A stretch of DNA of 64,000 bases, taken from positions 310,001 through 374,000 of the forward strand of contig JAIUOF010000002.1 of NCBI GenBank assembly GCA_020161355.1. Direction: 5' to 3'. Origin of the DNA: Bacteroidota bacterium (GTDB lineage Bacteria; Bacteroidota; Bacteroidia; Cytophagales; Spirosomataceae). The notes under the pieces are model-generated. The model was not told the DNA's origin, did not search any database, and saw nothing but the letters and a program-made list of their open reading frames with translations. The position numbers and the translations under genes are program-made. This document shows, one piece after another, positions 54,166 to 63,188 of this stretch (positions are counted from its first letter, which is position 1; every line of letters begins with the position of its first letter).

Positions 54166-55470
54166 ATATACTCTTTTGCTAAATAAATTATTCGAAACAT
54201 TAGACTCTTTATATTTTTTCTCAGGGTCAATCTCTATTTCAAGTACATAGAACCCTGGTTTTAATCGTTTTGGTAATTTAAGATATTGACCTTCATACAT
54301 ATATCCATAGGTATCATACCCCCCAACACTGATACCCTGATGATCAAATTTGCAATCAGTAAATTCTCCAAAACCATAATTGATCAAATTTGCCTTTGAA
54401 TAGTTTTTCCCGTTGGTAAAGCATAAACTATCGTAAGGATTATTACAAATCCCTGTATCAAAAAGACAATAACTGATTTTTCTGCCCTCAGATATTATTT
54501 TCCTTTTTGATTTTTTTTCCTTGTAAAGCCGAAATTCAACCCAGTCATCTACATGGTAATGATTATGACCGGGTTTTCTGTCAAAATAATTGGTACCTGC
54601 ATTGATATCTTCATGAACAATTTTATGGGTAGAATCTAATCTATAAATCCTTTGTACCAAATTTTGTCTTGGGTCTTCACCATTTTCACATTTTGTATCA
54701 AAATCAACCTCTTTTTCACCACAATACCACTTATTTAATCCAAATATTTCCATTGGACCTGTTCCAATATTTGCTATAGTTGCCGCAAATCTGATCTGAC
54801 CGGGATAATCGGGGTGATTCCAGGGAAATTCTTCAATTTGAGCATTTGTAAAAGATTCAAGCATAACCAAATCAGGAAGTAACTGACATGGAGACATTCC
54901 ATCAGGGCAATTACAGGCTGAAGGGTTAGCCTCAGAACATGGAGGATTACCATAACCAGGATTGGGATTGTTTTCAAATGTCAAACTAAAATAATTGAGA
55001 CTTCCAGTCATTGTGGCCCTTAAATCTGTTACTATTATTTTCCAAAGGCCATTAGGATTTTGGTTATTATTAATCAACTCCATCCTTCCATCTGGAATGT
55101 ACTCGCCTGTATATGGATATTTACCCTGGTGAATGTATCCAGAAAAGCCGAATGTGCTAAAACAAGTATTAAAATATAAATCAGATTCTTCGCCTCCATT
55201 TCTGTTGGTAAGCCATGTTCTGGTACCATCCGGAGCGAGAAGTTCGATTTTTAAATCCGAAATTCTTTCATGACTTATGTTTATACAAACTTTTGACAAT
55301 CCAAACTGCGGATTAATGGAATTTACCGGTAGAGAAATCCTGGTAGAAAATGTGTCAGGTTTTATTTCATTTCTATAATCATCAATCAAACCTCCTTCAC
55401 TAAGAAAAACTTGGGCAGTGGCAATTGAATTACTTAAAAAAAATATAATTAGGAAAAAAATTGTTCGCAT
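54145..55470 (-). CDS. Exported P-domain / lysyl oxidase-like protein
   Basis: 441 residues: signal peptide (IFFLIIFFLSNSIATAQ), a proprotein-convertase P-like domain (about 25-150; LKIELLAPDGTRTWL, NGLWKIIVTDL), a Cys-rich linker, then a lysyl oxidase domain (about 185-430). LOX copper ligands: His302, His304, His306 in GHNHYHVDDW. The residues that form the quinone cofactor in animal LOX are also here: Lys331 in EGRKISYCLFDT and Tyr388 in GYDTYG. Domain ends with ESNVSNN as in LOX. It would oxidise lysine side chains or amines outside the cell. The gene ends in an A8 run. Confidence 0.82.
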   Translation of the reverse strand: MRTIFFLIIFFLSNSIATAQVFLSEGGLIDDYRNEIKPDTFSTRISLPVNSINPQFGLSKVCINISHERISDLKIELLAPDGTRTWLTNRNGGEESDLYFNTCFSTFGFSGYIHQGKYPYTGEYIPDGRMELINNNQNPNGLWKIIVTDLRATMTGSLNYFSLTFENNPNPGYGNPPCSEANPSACNCPDGMSPCQLLPDLVMLESFTNAQIEEFPWNHPDYPGQIRFAATIANIGTGPMEIFGLNKWYCGEKEVDFDTKCENGEDPRQNLVQRIYRLDSTHKIVHEDINAGTNYFDRKPGHNHYHVDDWVEFRLYKEKKSKRKIISEGRKISYCLFDTGICNNPYDSLCFTNGKNYSKANLINYGFGEFTDCKFDHQGISVGGYDTYGYMYEGQYLKLPKRLKPGFYVLEIEIDPEKKYKESNVSNNLFSKRVYLSKQKK

Positions 55471-55710
55471 AAAAAAATATAATTGAGTAAACTCTCAAAT
55501 TTAGTACATCTATATTTAGTATTCCAATGATATACCTTATATAGTCAATTATATTGTTTTTTATTTAAGATTACTTAAAAGGCCTTATCATTTTAATTCC
55601 AAATCAAGTTTCTGCCATTATTCCGGAAAGCATAAAGTTCTTAAATGTTTTTTTTAAGAGAACCCTGATTCCCCCTACTTCAATATTAAACAAACTGCCC
55701 GATTAAAAAA

Positions 55711-55736
55711 AAACACCCACTCTCTCAAGCAGGTGT
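55711..55736 (-). terminator. Terminator of the lemA-TPM operon
   Basis: Arms near ACACC (55713-55718) and GGTGT (55732-55736) with inner CT/AG pairs, and a minus-strand T run. The spacer 55471-55710 beyond it is AT-rich; I see nothing else in it. Confidence 0.65.
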
Positions 55737-55764
55737 ATCAATATTTTTGAAGCATAAAATAGTA

Positions 55765-56556
55765 TTAATAGTCTCCGCTGGCACCACCACCACTTCCGCT
55801 ACCTCCGCCAAAGCCGCCAAAGCCGCCGCCGCTATCACCGCCACCCCAGGAGCTACCTCCTCCCCATGAGCTGCCACCACCCCATGAGCCAGTATTACGC
55901 CCCCAGCTGGTGTAAGTAGTAAATGGTGAGCCAGTGCCATGGTTTCCGCCGCCTTTATTATTTTTTCCTATTTTATAAAAAATCCAGATTACAAAAATAA
56001 CAATAGCAAGCATGATTAACAATCCTACCAATGCATCTCCTTCTTCTTCGGGCTCTGCCTGATACTCTCCCGCTGCATATTTGAAAATCTCGGTGGTACC
56101 ATTGTCAAGGCCTTCGAAATATTTCATTTCCTTAAACTTGGGGCCAATCACATTGCTGATAATTCTTTTTGCATAAATATCAGGTAATACGCCTTCCATG
56201 CCATCGCCGGTTTGAATGGCAATTTTTCTGTCACCAGGAACCCACAGTAGTACTACGCCGTTGTTTTTACCTTTTTGACCCACGCCCCAATCTCTTAATA
56301 TCTTAAGAGCCACATCGGGTGCTTCATAAGGCTGTACAGACTTCAGGATCACGATTGTAACCTGCGATGAGGTTGAATCATTATAAGCAACTAGTTTTTG
56401 CTCAAGCTGCTGTATCTGGGCATCACTCAGAAGCCCTCCAACAAAGTCATTAACCAACCTTGGGGGATTGGGTGACTTGGGGATTTCCTGTGCCCATAAA
56501 TCAGTAACAAAAAATAATGTTATAAAAAACAGAAGAAATTTTCTTTTCATGGTCAA
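55765..56556 (-). CDS. TPM-domain membrane protein (YgcG-like)
   Basis: 263 residues. Signal peptide, TPM domain (about 30-165; LSDAQIQQLEQKLVAYNDSTSSQVTIVIL, GKNNGVVLLW), one membrane helix (LLIMLAIVIFVIWIFY) and a Gly/Ser/Trp-rich tail (SWGGGSSWGGG). The tail may be a low-complexity surface segment. It overlaps the upstream TPM gene by 4 bp. Such proteins accompany LemA. Confidence 0.85.
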   Translation of the reverse strand: MTMKRKFLLFFITLFFVTDLWAQEIPKSPNPPRLVNDFVGGLLSDAQIQQLEQKLVAYNDSTSSQVTIVILKSVQPYEAPDVALKILRDWGVGQKGKNNGVVLLWVPGDRKIAIQTGDGMEGVLPDIYAKRIISNVIGPKFKEMKYFEGLDNGTTEIFKYAAGEYQAEPEEEGDALVGLLIMLAIVIFVIWIFYKIGKNNKGGGNHGTGSPFTTYTSWGRNTGSWGGGSSWGGGSSWGGGDSGGGFGGFGGGSGSGGGASGDY

Positions 56557-56984
56557 TGTCCGATGCTTAGATCATCAGATATTTCATTTTTATCGGTACT
56601 CTGATAAGGAAAAAACTCTCTTAGCTTAATTCCAGCTTCTTTGATTCCTGCAATAAGCCCATTTTCGAAATCCCCTTTTTTAAAATAATCTCTCAAAAGT
56701 CCTACGGTCGAATTCCAGAAATCGGCTCCAACTTTATCATTGATACCTTTGTCGCCCAAAACTGCAAATTTTCGATCTTCATAGGCAAGATAAAACAGCA
56801 CGCCGTTTCTGTTGGCAGTCTTATGCAAATGCAAATATTCAAATATTTGTCCGGCTCTTTCCATTGGGCTTTCGTGCTTACAATTGCTTTCGATATGCAC
56901 TTTTATTTCGCCAGAGGTATTGGTTTCGGCATCTTTTATAGCCTCAATAACTTTTGTCTGCTGGGTTTCGCTGAGTATAAACAT
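56553..56984 (-). CDS. TPM-domain protein, soluble
   Basis: 143 residues: a TPM domain without a signal peptide or membrane helix (GEIKVHIESNC, NGVLFYLAYEDRKFAVLGDKGI). Middle gene of lemA-TPM-TPM; stop overlaps the next start (ATGA). Confidence 0.85.
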   Translation of the reverse strand: MFILSETQQTKVIEAIKDAETNTSGEIKVHIESNCKHESPMERAGQIFEYLHLHKTANRNGVLFYLAYEDRKFAVLGDKGINDKVGADFWNSTVGLLRDYFKKGDFENGLIAGIKEAGIKLREFFPYQSTDKNEISDDLSIGH

Positions 56985-56991
56985 AAAAGTA

Positions 56992-57009
56992 AGCCCGCTT
57001 TCACGGGCT
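56992..57009 (-). other. Intercistronic hairpin between lemA and the first TPM gene
   Basis: AGCCCG (56992-56997) and CGGGCT (57004-57009), 6-base loop, 8 bp before the TPM start. No T run of note, so more likely an RNA stability or partial termination element than a full terminator. Confidence 0.5.
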
Positions 57010-57017
57010 CTGAATGA

Positions 57018-57611
57018 TTATTTTTTGAAATCAAAATTTACATCAGGAGCAGTCTGGGCTTTTTCAGAAGCCTCAAAGAATGCCTTGGCAGCAAATCCAA
57101 AGATGTTGGCCATGATATTATTTGGGAATGATCTTACCGAAAGGTTGTATTCGCCAACAACCTGGTTAAAGTCATTTCTTGCTACTGCTATCCGGTTTTC
57201 AGTGCCTTCAATCTGAGCCTGTAGTTCGAGGAAGTTTTGATTGGCTTTAAGATTGGGGTATTGCTCTACTGCTACCAACAGTCGACTCAATGAGCCACTT
57301 AACTGATCCTGAGCAGCCTGAAACTTGGCCATATTTTCAGGAGTAAGGTCTTTGGCATCAAATTTAATTTGTGTTGCTGAAGCACGGGCGTCAATCACTG
57401 CGGTAAGAGTACTTTTTTCAAAGTCGGCAGCTCCCTGAACGGTTTTTACCAAGTTGGCAATGAGGTCTGACCTACGTTGATACTGTGTCTGTACTTTTGC
57501 CCATTTTTCCTGTACTGCGTTGTCTTTACCAACCAATCCGTTGTATGAATTACAACCATACATACCAAGAATGGCCAAAACTGCTACGATTATTAACGTT
57601 CCTTTTTTCAT
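57018..57611 (-). CDS. LemA family protein
   Basis: 197 residues. N-terminal signal/anchor (GTLIIVAVLAILGMYGCNSYN, possibly a lipobox ending GC), then a long helical bundle with VQEKWAKVQTQYQRRSDLIANLV and VVGEYNLSVRSFPNNI, the LemA signature. First gene of the operon. Function in bacteria is poorly known. Confidence 0.9.
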   Translation of the reverse strand: MKKGTLIIVAVLAILGMYGCNSYNGLVGKDNAVQEKWAKVQTQYQRRSDLIANLVKTVQGAADFEKSTLTAVIDARASATQIKFDAKDLTPENMAKFQAAQDQLSGSLSRLLVAVEQYPNLKANQNFLELQAQIEGTENRIAVARNDFNQVVGEYNLSVRSFPNNIMANIFGFAAKAFFEASEKAQTAPDVNFDFKK

Positions 57612-57714
57612 TTTAAAGAGGTTTTATTAAATTTTTCCTAAAATTATAAAAACAATTGAATCTTAAAAAAATTATTATTTATGAATGATAAACTCACCTG
57701 TTGAATGGCAATTT

Positions 57715-59115
57715 TTACCATCTCTTATTTTTAGGGATTGCTTTGGAAGGATAATCGATACCGGAAGTAACAATATTTTCCAAGGGAGCGATATTTATAA
57801 GGTCACTTGCAGCTATTTCTGATAGCTGAGGTAACCAGTATTTGATAAATTCAGCTTCGGGGTCATATTTTTTTGCCTGCCCTATTGGATTGAAATATCT
57901 GTCATGACGGGGATCGGTACCAATACCGGCAATATAGTTCCAGTTACCCCAGTTGCTACATACTTCATAGTCAATCAACTGGCTTTCAAAATACATAGCA
58001 CCCCACCACCATTCCAGATTGAGGTCTTTGGTAAAAAAACTGGCCACCAATTGCCTTCCACGATTTGAGATATAGCCGGTGGTTTTCAGCTCAACCATCA
58101 CCGCATCTATGATAGGAACCCCGGTGCGACCCTCCATCCACATTTTGAAGTGCTCTTTGTTACGTTTCCAGGTTTTTATGAGATCATGTTTTATCCCGCA
58201 CCGTTTAAACATCCTGATTCCAAACTTCAAGGCAATAAAATAAAAGTAATCTTTCCACAATAACTCGAAAATCAGCCAATAGGTCGATTCATTCTGGACC
58301 CTTTCAGCTTCATATTTTTTTACCTGAAAGTAAACCGTTCTGGGCGAAATACATCCAAGGCTCAGATAGGGAGACAATTTGGAAGAATAATCTTTTCCCA
58401 GCATTTGATTCCGGGTTTCCTTGTAAGTTTTCAAAAGGTCTTTTTCCCAGATAAATTCATTCAGGCGGCAAAGAGCTTGATTTTCTCCACCAATAAATTG
58501 GTTCAGGTCTTTTTGGTCAGGCGTAAAATCATTGAAGCCGAGATCATGCAATGTGGGAACTTCGGTTTTTTCCAAGCCAGCCGGAGACTCAATTTTTTCC
58601 GGTACAGGTAATTCTTCTCGTACCCGCCAGGCATTTTCTACTTTTTTTCTGAAATCAGTAAAAACATCGGGTACAAAATGAATCTGAAACGGCAAATCTC
58701 TCACATGAATGAGGGTGTTGGACCAAAAAAAATCAATTTCAATATTTTGAGTTTTAAGTTTTTGGTAAAGAGCAGACTCCACGTTGGTTTCTTCCTGGGT
58801 TACTTCCTTGGAAGCAATCACTTTTTCCACTTCAAAATCTACCGCAATTTTGAAAAGCTCCTGCTCAGGAATTCCAAATTTTACGACAAGGTCAGAGCCC
58901 AATTGCTTAAGGTTATTTTTTAATTCTGCGAGTGATTCCAAAAGGAATTTTGCTCTAAAAACGCCTGTCCGGTTAAATCCCAAACCACTGGGGCCGAAAA
59001 GTCTTTGGTCGATAACATAAACCGGTACTACTTTTCCCTCTGATGTAGCCTGTAGAAGTGCCTGATTATCTCTTACCCTAAGGTCATTTCTAAACCAAAA
59101 CAATATATTACCCAT
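57715..59115 (-). CDS. DASH-type cryptochrome / photolyase
   Basis: 466 residues from the ATG at 59115 (MGNILFWFRNDLRVRDNQ); the ATG at 59163 would add 16 polar residues not expected in the family. FAD-binding region: TGYISNRGRQLVASFFTKDLNLEWWWGA, DYEVCSNWGNWNYIAGIG, RYFNPIGQAKKYDPEAEFIKYWLP, all DASH-type. DASH proteins repair cyclobutane dimers mainly in single-stranded DNA, or act as light sensors. Confidence 0.9.
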   Translation of the reverse strand: MGNILFWFRNDLRVRDNQALLQATSEGKVVPVYVIDQRLFGPSGLGFNRTGVFRAKFLLESLAELKNNLKQLGSDLVVKFGIPEQELFKIAVDFEVEKVIASKEVTQEETNVESALYQKLKTQNIEIDFFWSNTLIHVRDLPFQIHFVPDVFTDFRKKVENAWRVREELPVPEKIESPAGLEKTEVPTLHDLGFNDFTPDQKDLNQFIGGENQALCRLNEFIWEKDLLKTYKETRNQMLGKDYSSKLSPYLSLGCISPRTVYFQVKKYEAERVQNESTYWLIFELLWKDYFYFIALKFGIRMFKRCGIKHDLIKTWKRNKEHFKMWMEGRTGVPIIDAVMVELKTTGYISNRGRQLVASFFTKDLNLEWWWGAMYFESQLIDYEVCSNWGNWNYIAGIGTDPRHDRYFNPIGQAKKYDPEAEFIKYWLPQLSEIAASDLINIAPLENIVTSGIDYPSKAIPKNKRW

Positions 59116-59381
59116 GTAGTTTTGAGAAGTTTTTTTTTTACAAAAATGACCAAAGGAATCCAAATCAAAAACAAAAACACCTATTAATCTAATAAGTTTT
59201 AATGAGAAAAAAATTATTATGAATAATATGATTACAAAATTGAAGGAAATTATAATTTTTTAAAGAAATAATAAGTACATGACAAATCGCTCATATACCC
59301 AAATAACTCCACTTAACAATTAATTAATATACCTTAATCTATAAAAAACTGTAATATTTCAAGTTATGGATGAGTTGTAAA

Positions 59382-59445
59382 AATTCGACTTTTTTTAATA
59401 TAATTTTTAATTTAATTTTGTAATGTTTAATTTCAAAGTCGAATT
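59382..59445. repeat. 11-bp perfect inverted repeat around the Oar promoter
   Basis: AATTCGACTTT (59382-59392) and AAAGTCGAATT (59435-59445), 42-bp spacer. The predicted -7 element lies between the arms. A looped operator or a 5'-UTR structure are both possible. Confidence 0.7.
59413..59420 (+). promoter_or_regulatory. Putative -7 element of the Oar-like receptor gene
   Basis: TAATTTTG, exact TAnnTTTG match, 64 bp before the ATG. The -33 position holds TTTT, a partial match. Confidence 0.45.
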
Positions 59446-59484
59446 ACAAACGTAATTAACAAATTAACCCCAAATTTTTATTTT

Positions 59485-62400
59485 ATGAATCAAAAAACTA
59501 CTTTTTTGAGGCTTTTGAGTGTTCTATTCATTGGCCTTACGTTTGCGATTAATGTAAATGCACAGGTTACTTCCGCTGCCATCAATGGTAGTGTAGTTGA
59601 CAGCAAAGGCGAAGCCCTTCCCGGTGCTACAGTAGTTGCAATTCACGAACCGTCGGGCACCAAATATGGTGGAGTAACCAACACTTCGGGTCGTTATGTT
59701 TTCCCTAATGTTAGAGTAGGTGGTCCTTTCAAAGTTACGGTAAGCTTTGTTGGATTCAAGGAAGAAACCAAATCAGGAATTATTACTAGCCTGGGATCAA
59801 CTTCAAACATTGATTTTAAACTTTCGGAAACGGGTACTACTTTGGATGAAATTCAGGTTACCGCCCAAAGGAGTGACTTGTTTAGTTCTGATCGCACCGG
59901 AGCATCAACTACACTTGGCAAACAAGCTCTGACTTCATTGCCAACGATTGGTAGTCGCTCAATTAATGATTTTACCAAATACAATCCTCAAGGTAATGGT
60001 AGATCATTTGGCGGTTCTGATAGTCGTCTAAATAACTTTACTATTGACGGATCTGTTTTTAACAATGGCTTTGGTTTAGGTTCAGATGCACAAGCCGGTG
60101 GACGTACCAACTCTACTGCTATTTCTCTTGATGCTATTGAGGAAGTTCAGGTTAACGTTGCTCCCTTCGACGTACGTCAATCAGGTTTTGTTGGTGCCGG
60201 TTTAAATGCCGTTACTCGTTCAGGAACCAACGACATTCAGGGTTCAGCTTATTTCAGTACCCGTAACAACTCTAAAACCTTTGTTGGAACAACTGCCCGT
60301 GAATTTCCTGTTACAGTAGGAAAATTTGATGAGAAAATCATAGGTTTCCGTTTGGGAGGACCAATTCTGAAAAATAAACTATTCTTCTTTGTGAACGGTG
60401 AATTCCAGGACAGAACATCTCCGGCTCACGCTTTTGTTGCCAAAGGTTCATCTGTAGCAGGAAATGCTACAAGAGTAGAAAAATCAGATATTGATGCTTT
60501 AAGTAGCTTCATGAAAACAAAGTTTGGATATGAAACTGGTCCTTACGAAGGATTCGATGACCAAACCACATCTGATAAATTCCTTGCTCGTTTGGATTAT
60601 AACCTTAACGATAACAATAAGGTTACACTTCGTTATACCTTCCATAATTCACAAGATTACGTTACAATTAGTAACTCTTCTTCTGCCGGATTTGGAAACC
60701 GTATAACTGCCAACTCTTTGTCTTTCCAAAATTCAGGATATTTTATTCAGGATAACACCCGCTCGATTGTGGCTGAATTAAACTCAACTTTGGGTGGAAA
60801 TGCTGCAAATAACCTGATTGTTGGTTACGACAAACAAATCGAAGACCGTGCTTATGCCGGTGCTATGTTCCCTACTGTGGATATTTTGAACAATAACCAA
60901 ACCTATATCTCAGTAGGTTTTGATCCATTTACACCAAGTAATAAATTGAATTATGGAACTTTCCATATTACTGACAATTATACTTTGTTTAAAGGAAAAC
61001 ATACTTTCACTTTTGGTGGACATTATGAAAATTATAAATCAAATAACCTGTTCTATCCTGCTTCAAATGGTGTTTGGGTTTATAACTCACTTGATGATTT
61101 CTATAAATCAGCAAATGGAGACAATAGTGTTGTAGTTCCATTGTTCCAATACAGGTATTCTGCACTTGAAGGCGGTGCCGAGCCAATGCAAGTTTTGAAA
61201 GTTAATAAATTTGATATCTATGGACAAGATGATTTTCAGGTATCAAACAAACTTAAATTGATGTATGGCTTAAGGGCAGGCTTGGTTGCATTTGGAAATA
61301 CTGCACTTGAAAATAAAGTAATAAGTGGTCAAACTTATAAGGATATTGAGAAACAAGCTTATCAAATTAATACAGGAACACTTCCTGCTCCTAAAATTCT
61401 TTGGGAGCCAAGAATTGGTTTCAATTATGATGTTACAGGCAAAAAAGAAACTCAGCTCCGTGGTGGTACCGGAATTTTCACAGGACGTCCTCCTTACGTT
61501 TTTGTTTCCAACCAAATCGGAAACAATGGTATTCTAACAGGATTCCTGGAAGCAAGAAATACTACCGCTTATCCTTTTACTGCTGATGCATCTAAATTTA
61601 CTCCGGCAACCCCTACACTTCCTTCTACATTTGATATTGCAGCCACTGATGCGGGTTATAAATTCCCTCAGGTTTGGAAAAGCAATATTGCTGTTGACCA
61701 AAAATTACCATTTGGTTTAGTGGGATCGGTAGATGTAATGTTTAATAAATTTTTGAATGCCGTTCGTTATTTCGATGCCAACCTTGAGCCAGCAACAGCT
61801 AAGTTTGTCGGTCCTGACAGTCGCGACAGATTCCCTGGTTCAGGCTTAACAGGCTCTAACCTTACCAACGCATTAAGAATCAATGATAATGTAAGCCGTG
61901 CAGCGGTTATGACTACAACCAATGAAGGATACAACACTTCATTTACATTTAAGCTTGAAAAACCATGGACTAAAGGATTCTACGGTATGATTGCCTATAC
62001 AAAAGCCGTAACTAAAGACCTGATGTCTGCAGGATCAATTGCCTCTGGTTCTTGGACTGGTGCAAGAAGTATTAATGGTAATAATAACTTACCTCTTGCT
62101 TATGGTGACTATGATATTCCTCATCGTGTAGTAGGTGCTTTAAGTTACAGAATTAATTATGGTGGACCTTTTGGTGGTGCATCACAAGTTTCAATTGGTT
62201 ATGTTGGTGGCACTGGTACTGGTCGTTACTCTTATACTATTTCAGGAGACATGAATGGAGACGGTGTTGCTGGAAACGAACTATTGTTTGTACCAAACAA
62301 AGCTTCTGACTTAACATTTGTAAATGCAACTTATGGTGGTGTAACTTTCACTCCTGAACAACAAGCAACTGCATTTGATAAGTTTATTGACCAGGATCCT

Positions 62401-62799
62401 TATTTGAGTAAAATGAGAGGGAAATATGTTGAAAGAAATGGTGCAATTCTACCTTGGTTAAATCAATATGACCTTTCGTTTATTCAGGAATTCTTTGTAA
62501 AAACTGGCGGAAAGAAAAATACAATTCAAATTCGTGCAGATATTCAGAATTTTGCTAATCTATTGAATAACAAATGGGGTGTTGGACAATTTGTAAGTAA
62601 TACATCTCCATTGGTTTACAATAGTGTAACTTCTGACGGAACGCCACGTTACAGATTGAATTCTCAAACTACACGTACTCTAAACACTGATGGAACTGTT
62701 AAAACTACTACTGAATTATTGAAAGATACTTTCCAGTACAGAACAGGTACTTCTGATGTTTGGAATGGTATGTTAACCTTAAGATATATTTTCGATTAA
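59485..62799 (+). CDS. Oar-like TonB-dependent outer-membrane receptor
   Basis: 1104 residues. Signal peptide (LLSVLFIGLTFAINVNAQ), a carboxypeptidase-regulatory domain (about 27-115; ING SVVDSKGEALPGATVVA), a plug (GSRSINDFTKYNP, NNFTIDGSVFNN, SLDAIEEVQVNVAPFDVRQSGFVGAGLNAVTRSGTN), then a large barrel ending in Phe-Asp (LRYIFD). Oar proteins take part in surface adhesion, protease export or signalling. No SusD partner follows, so it is not a SusC. Confidence 0.9.
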   Translation: MNQKTTFLRLLSVLFIGLTFAINVNAQVTSAAINGSVVDSKGEALPGATVVAIHEPSGTKYGGVTNTSGRYVFPNVRVGGPFKVTVSFVGFKEETKSGIITSLGSTSNIDFKLSETGTTLDEIQVTAQRSDLFSSDRTGASTTLGKQALTSLPTIGSRSINDFTKYNPQGNGRSFGGSDSRLNNFTIDGSVFNNGFGLGSDAQAGGRTNSTAISLDAIEEVQVNVAPFDVRQSGFVGAGLNAVTRSGTNDIQGSAYFSTRNNSKTFVGTTAREFPVTVGKFDEKIIGFRLGGPILKNKLFFFVNGEFQDRTSPAHAFVAKGSSVAGNATRVEKSDIDALSSFMKTKFGYETGPYEGFDDQTTSDKFLARLDYNLNDNNKVTLRYTFHNSQDYVTISNSSSAGFGNRITANSLSFQNSGYFIQDNTRSIVAELNSTLGGNAANNLIVGYDKQIEDRAYAGAMFPTVDILNNNQTYISVGFDPFTPSNKLNYGTFHITDNYTLFKGKHTFTFGGHYENYKSNNLFYPASNGVWVYNSLDDFYKSANGDNSVVVPLFQYRYSALEGGAEPMQVLKVNKFDIYGQDDFQVSNKLKLMYGLRAGLVAFGNTALENKVISGQTYKDIEKQAYQINTGTLPAPKILWEPRIGFNYDVTGKKETQLRGGTGIFTGRPPYVFVSNQIGNNGILTGFLEARNTTAYPFTADASKFTPATPTLPSTFDIAATDAGYKFPQVWKSNIAVDQKLPFGLVGSVDVMFNKFLNAVRYFDANLEPATAKFVGPDSRDRFPGSGLTGSNLTNALRINDNVSRAAVMTTTNEGYNTSFTFKLEKPWTKGFYGMIAYTKAVTKDLMSAGSIASGSWTGARSINGNNNLPLAYGDYDIPHRVVGALSYRINYGGPFGGASQVSIGYVGGTGTGRYSYTISGDMNGDGVAGNELLFVPNKASDLTFVNATYGGVTFTPEQQATAFDKFIDQDPYLSKMRGKYVERNGAILPWLNQYDLSFIQEFFVKTGGKKNTIQIRADIQNFANLLNNKWGVGQFVSNTSPLVYNSVTSDGTPRYRLNSQTTRTLNTDGTVKTTTELLKDTFQYRTGTSDVWNGMLTLRYIFD

Positions 62800-62828
62800 T
62801 ATTTAGTTGATATATTATTTTTAAGCAT

Positions 62829-62862
62829 AAAATCCTGCTCCATACTGAGCAGGATTTTTTTT
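62829..62862 (+). terminator. Terminator of the Oar-like receptor gene
   Basis: Perfect 12-base arms (62829-62840 and 62847-62858; core ATCCTGCTC), loop CATACT, long T run. Confidence 0.9.
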
Positions 62863-62900
62863 TAGATTTGCAAAAGGATTAACTATATTTTTTTAAAAAA

Positions 62901-63188
62901 ATGAACAAAGATCTGATTTTGAGAGAGAATCTGGCTCTGCAAAGAACCACCCTGGCCAATCAGTCAACCTTCCTGGCATTCCTGAGAACTTCGCTCTATT
63001 TTTCTCTGGCAGGACTAAGTCTGGAAAATCTTTTGAAAATCAAATATCATGGTAAAGTACAGATACTGATGTTTGGCATTTCTGTTTTCATTTTCATCTA
63101 TGGCATTAGCAACTATTTTATCCATAAGAATAGAATAAAACGCAGCGAAATACATATCGGAAATTATAAAGAAGATTATGAATCTTGA
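62901..63188 (+). CDS. DUF202 membrane protein
   Basis: 95 residues: polar N-terminus with LILRENLALQRTTLANQSTFLAFLRTSL (typical DUF202), then two membrane helices (FLAFLRTSLYFSLAGLSL, ILMFGISVFIFIYGI). Function unknown. Overlaps the SDR gene by 11 bp. Confidence 0.82.
   Translation: MNKDLILRENLALQRTTLANQSTFLAFLRTSLYFSLAGLSLENLLKIKYHGKVQILMFGISVFIFIYGISNYFIHKNRIKRSEIHIGNYKEDYES

Larger units (their letters stand above)
59116..59484. other. 369-bp spacer holding the Oar receptor promoter
   Basis: AT-rich. Two features at its right end: a TAATTTTG -7 element and an 11-bp inverted repeat around it, listed separately. I see no gene in it. Confidence 0.6.

Noticed and set aside
55725..55940. Ala/Val-rich minus-strand open frame
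   Set aside because: Shadow of the Gly/Ser/Trp-rich tail of the TPM protein in another frame.
59485..62799. SusC of a polysaccharide utilization locus
   Set aside because: No susD follows and the plug and N-terminal domain resemble Oar proteins.
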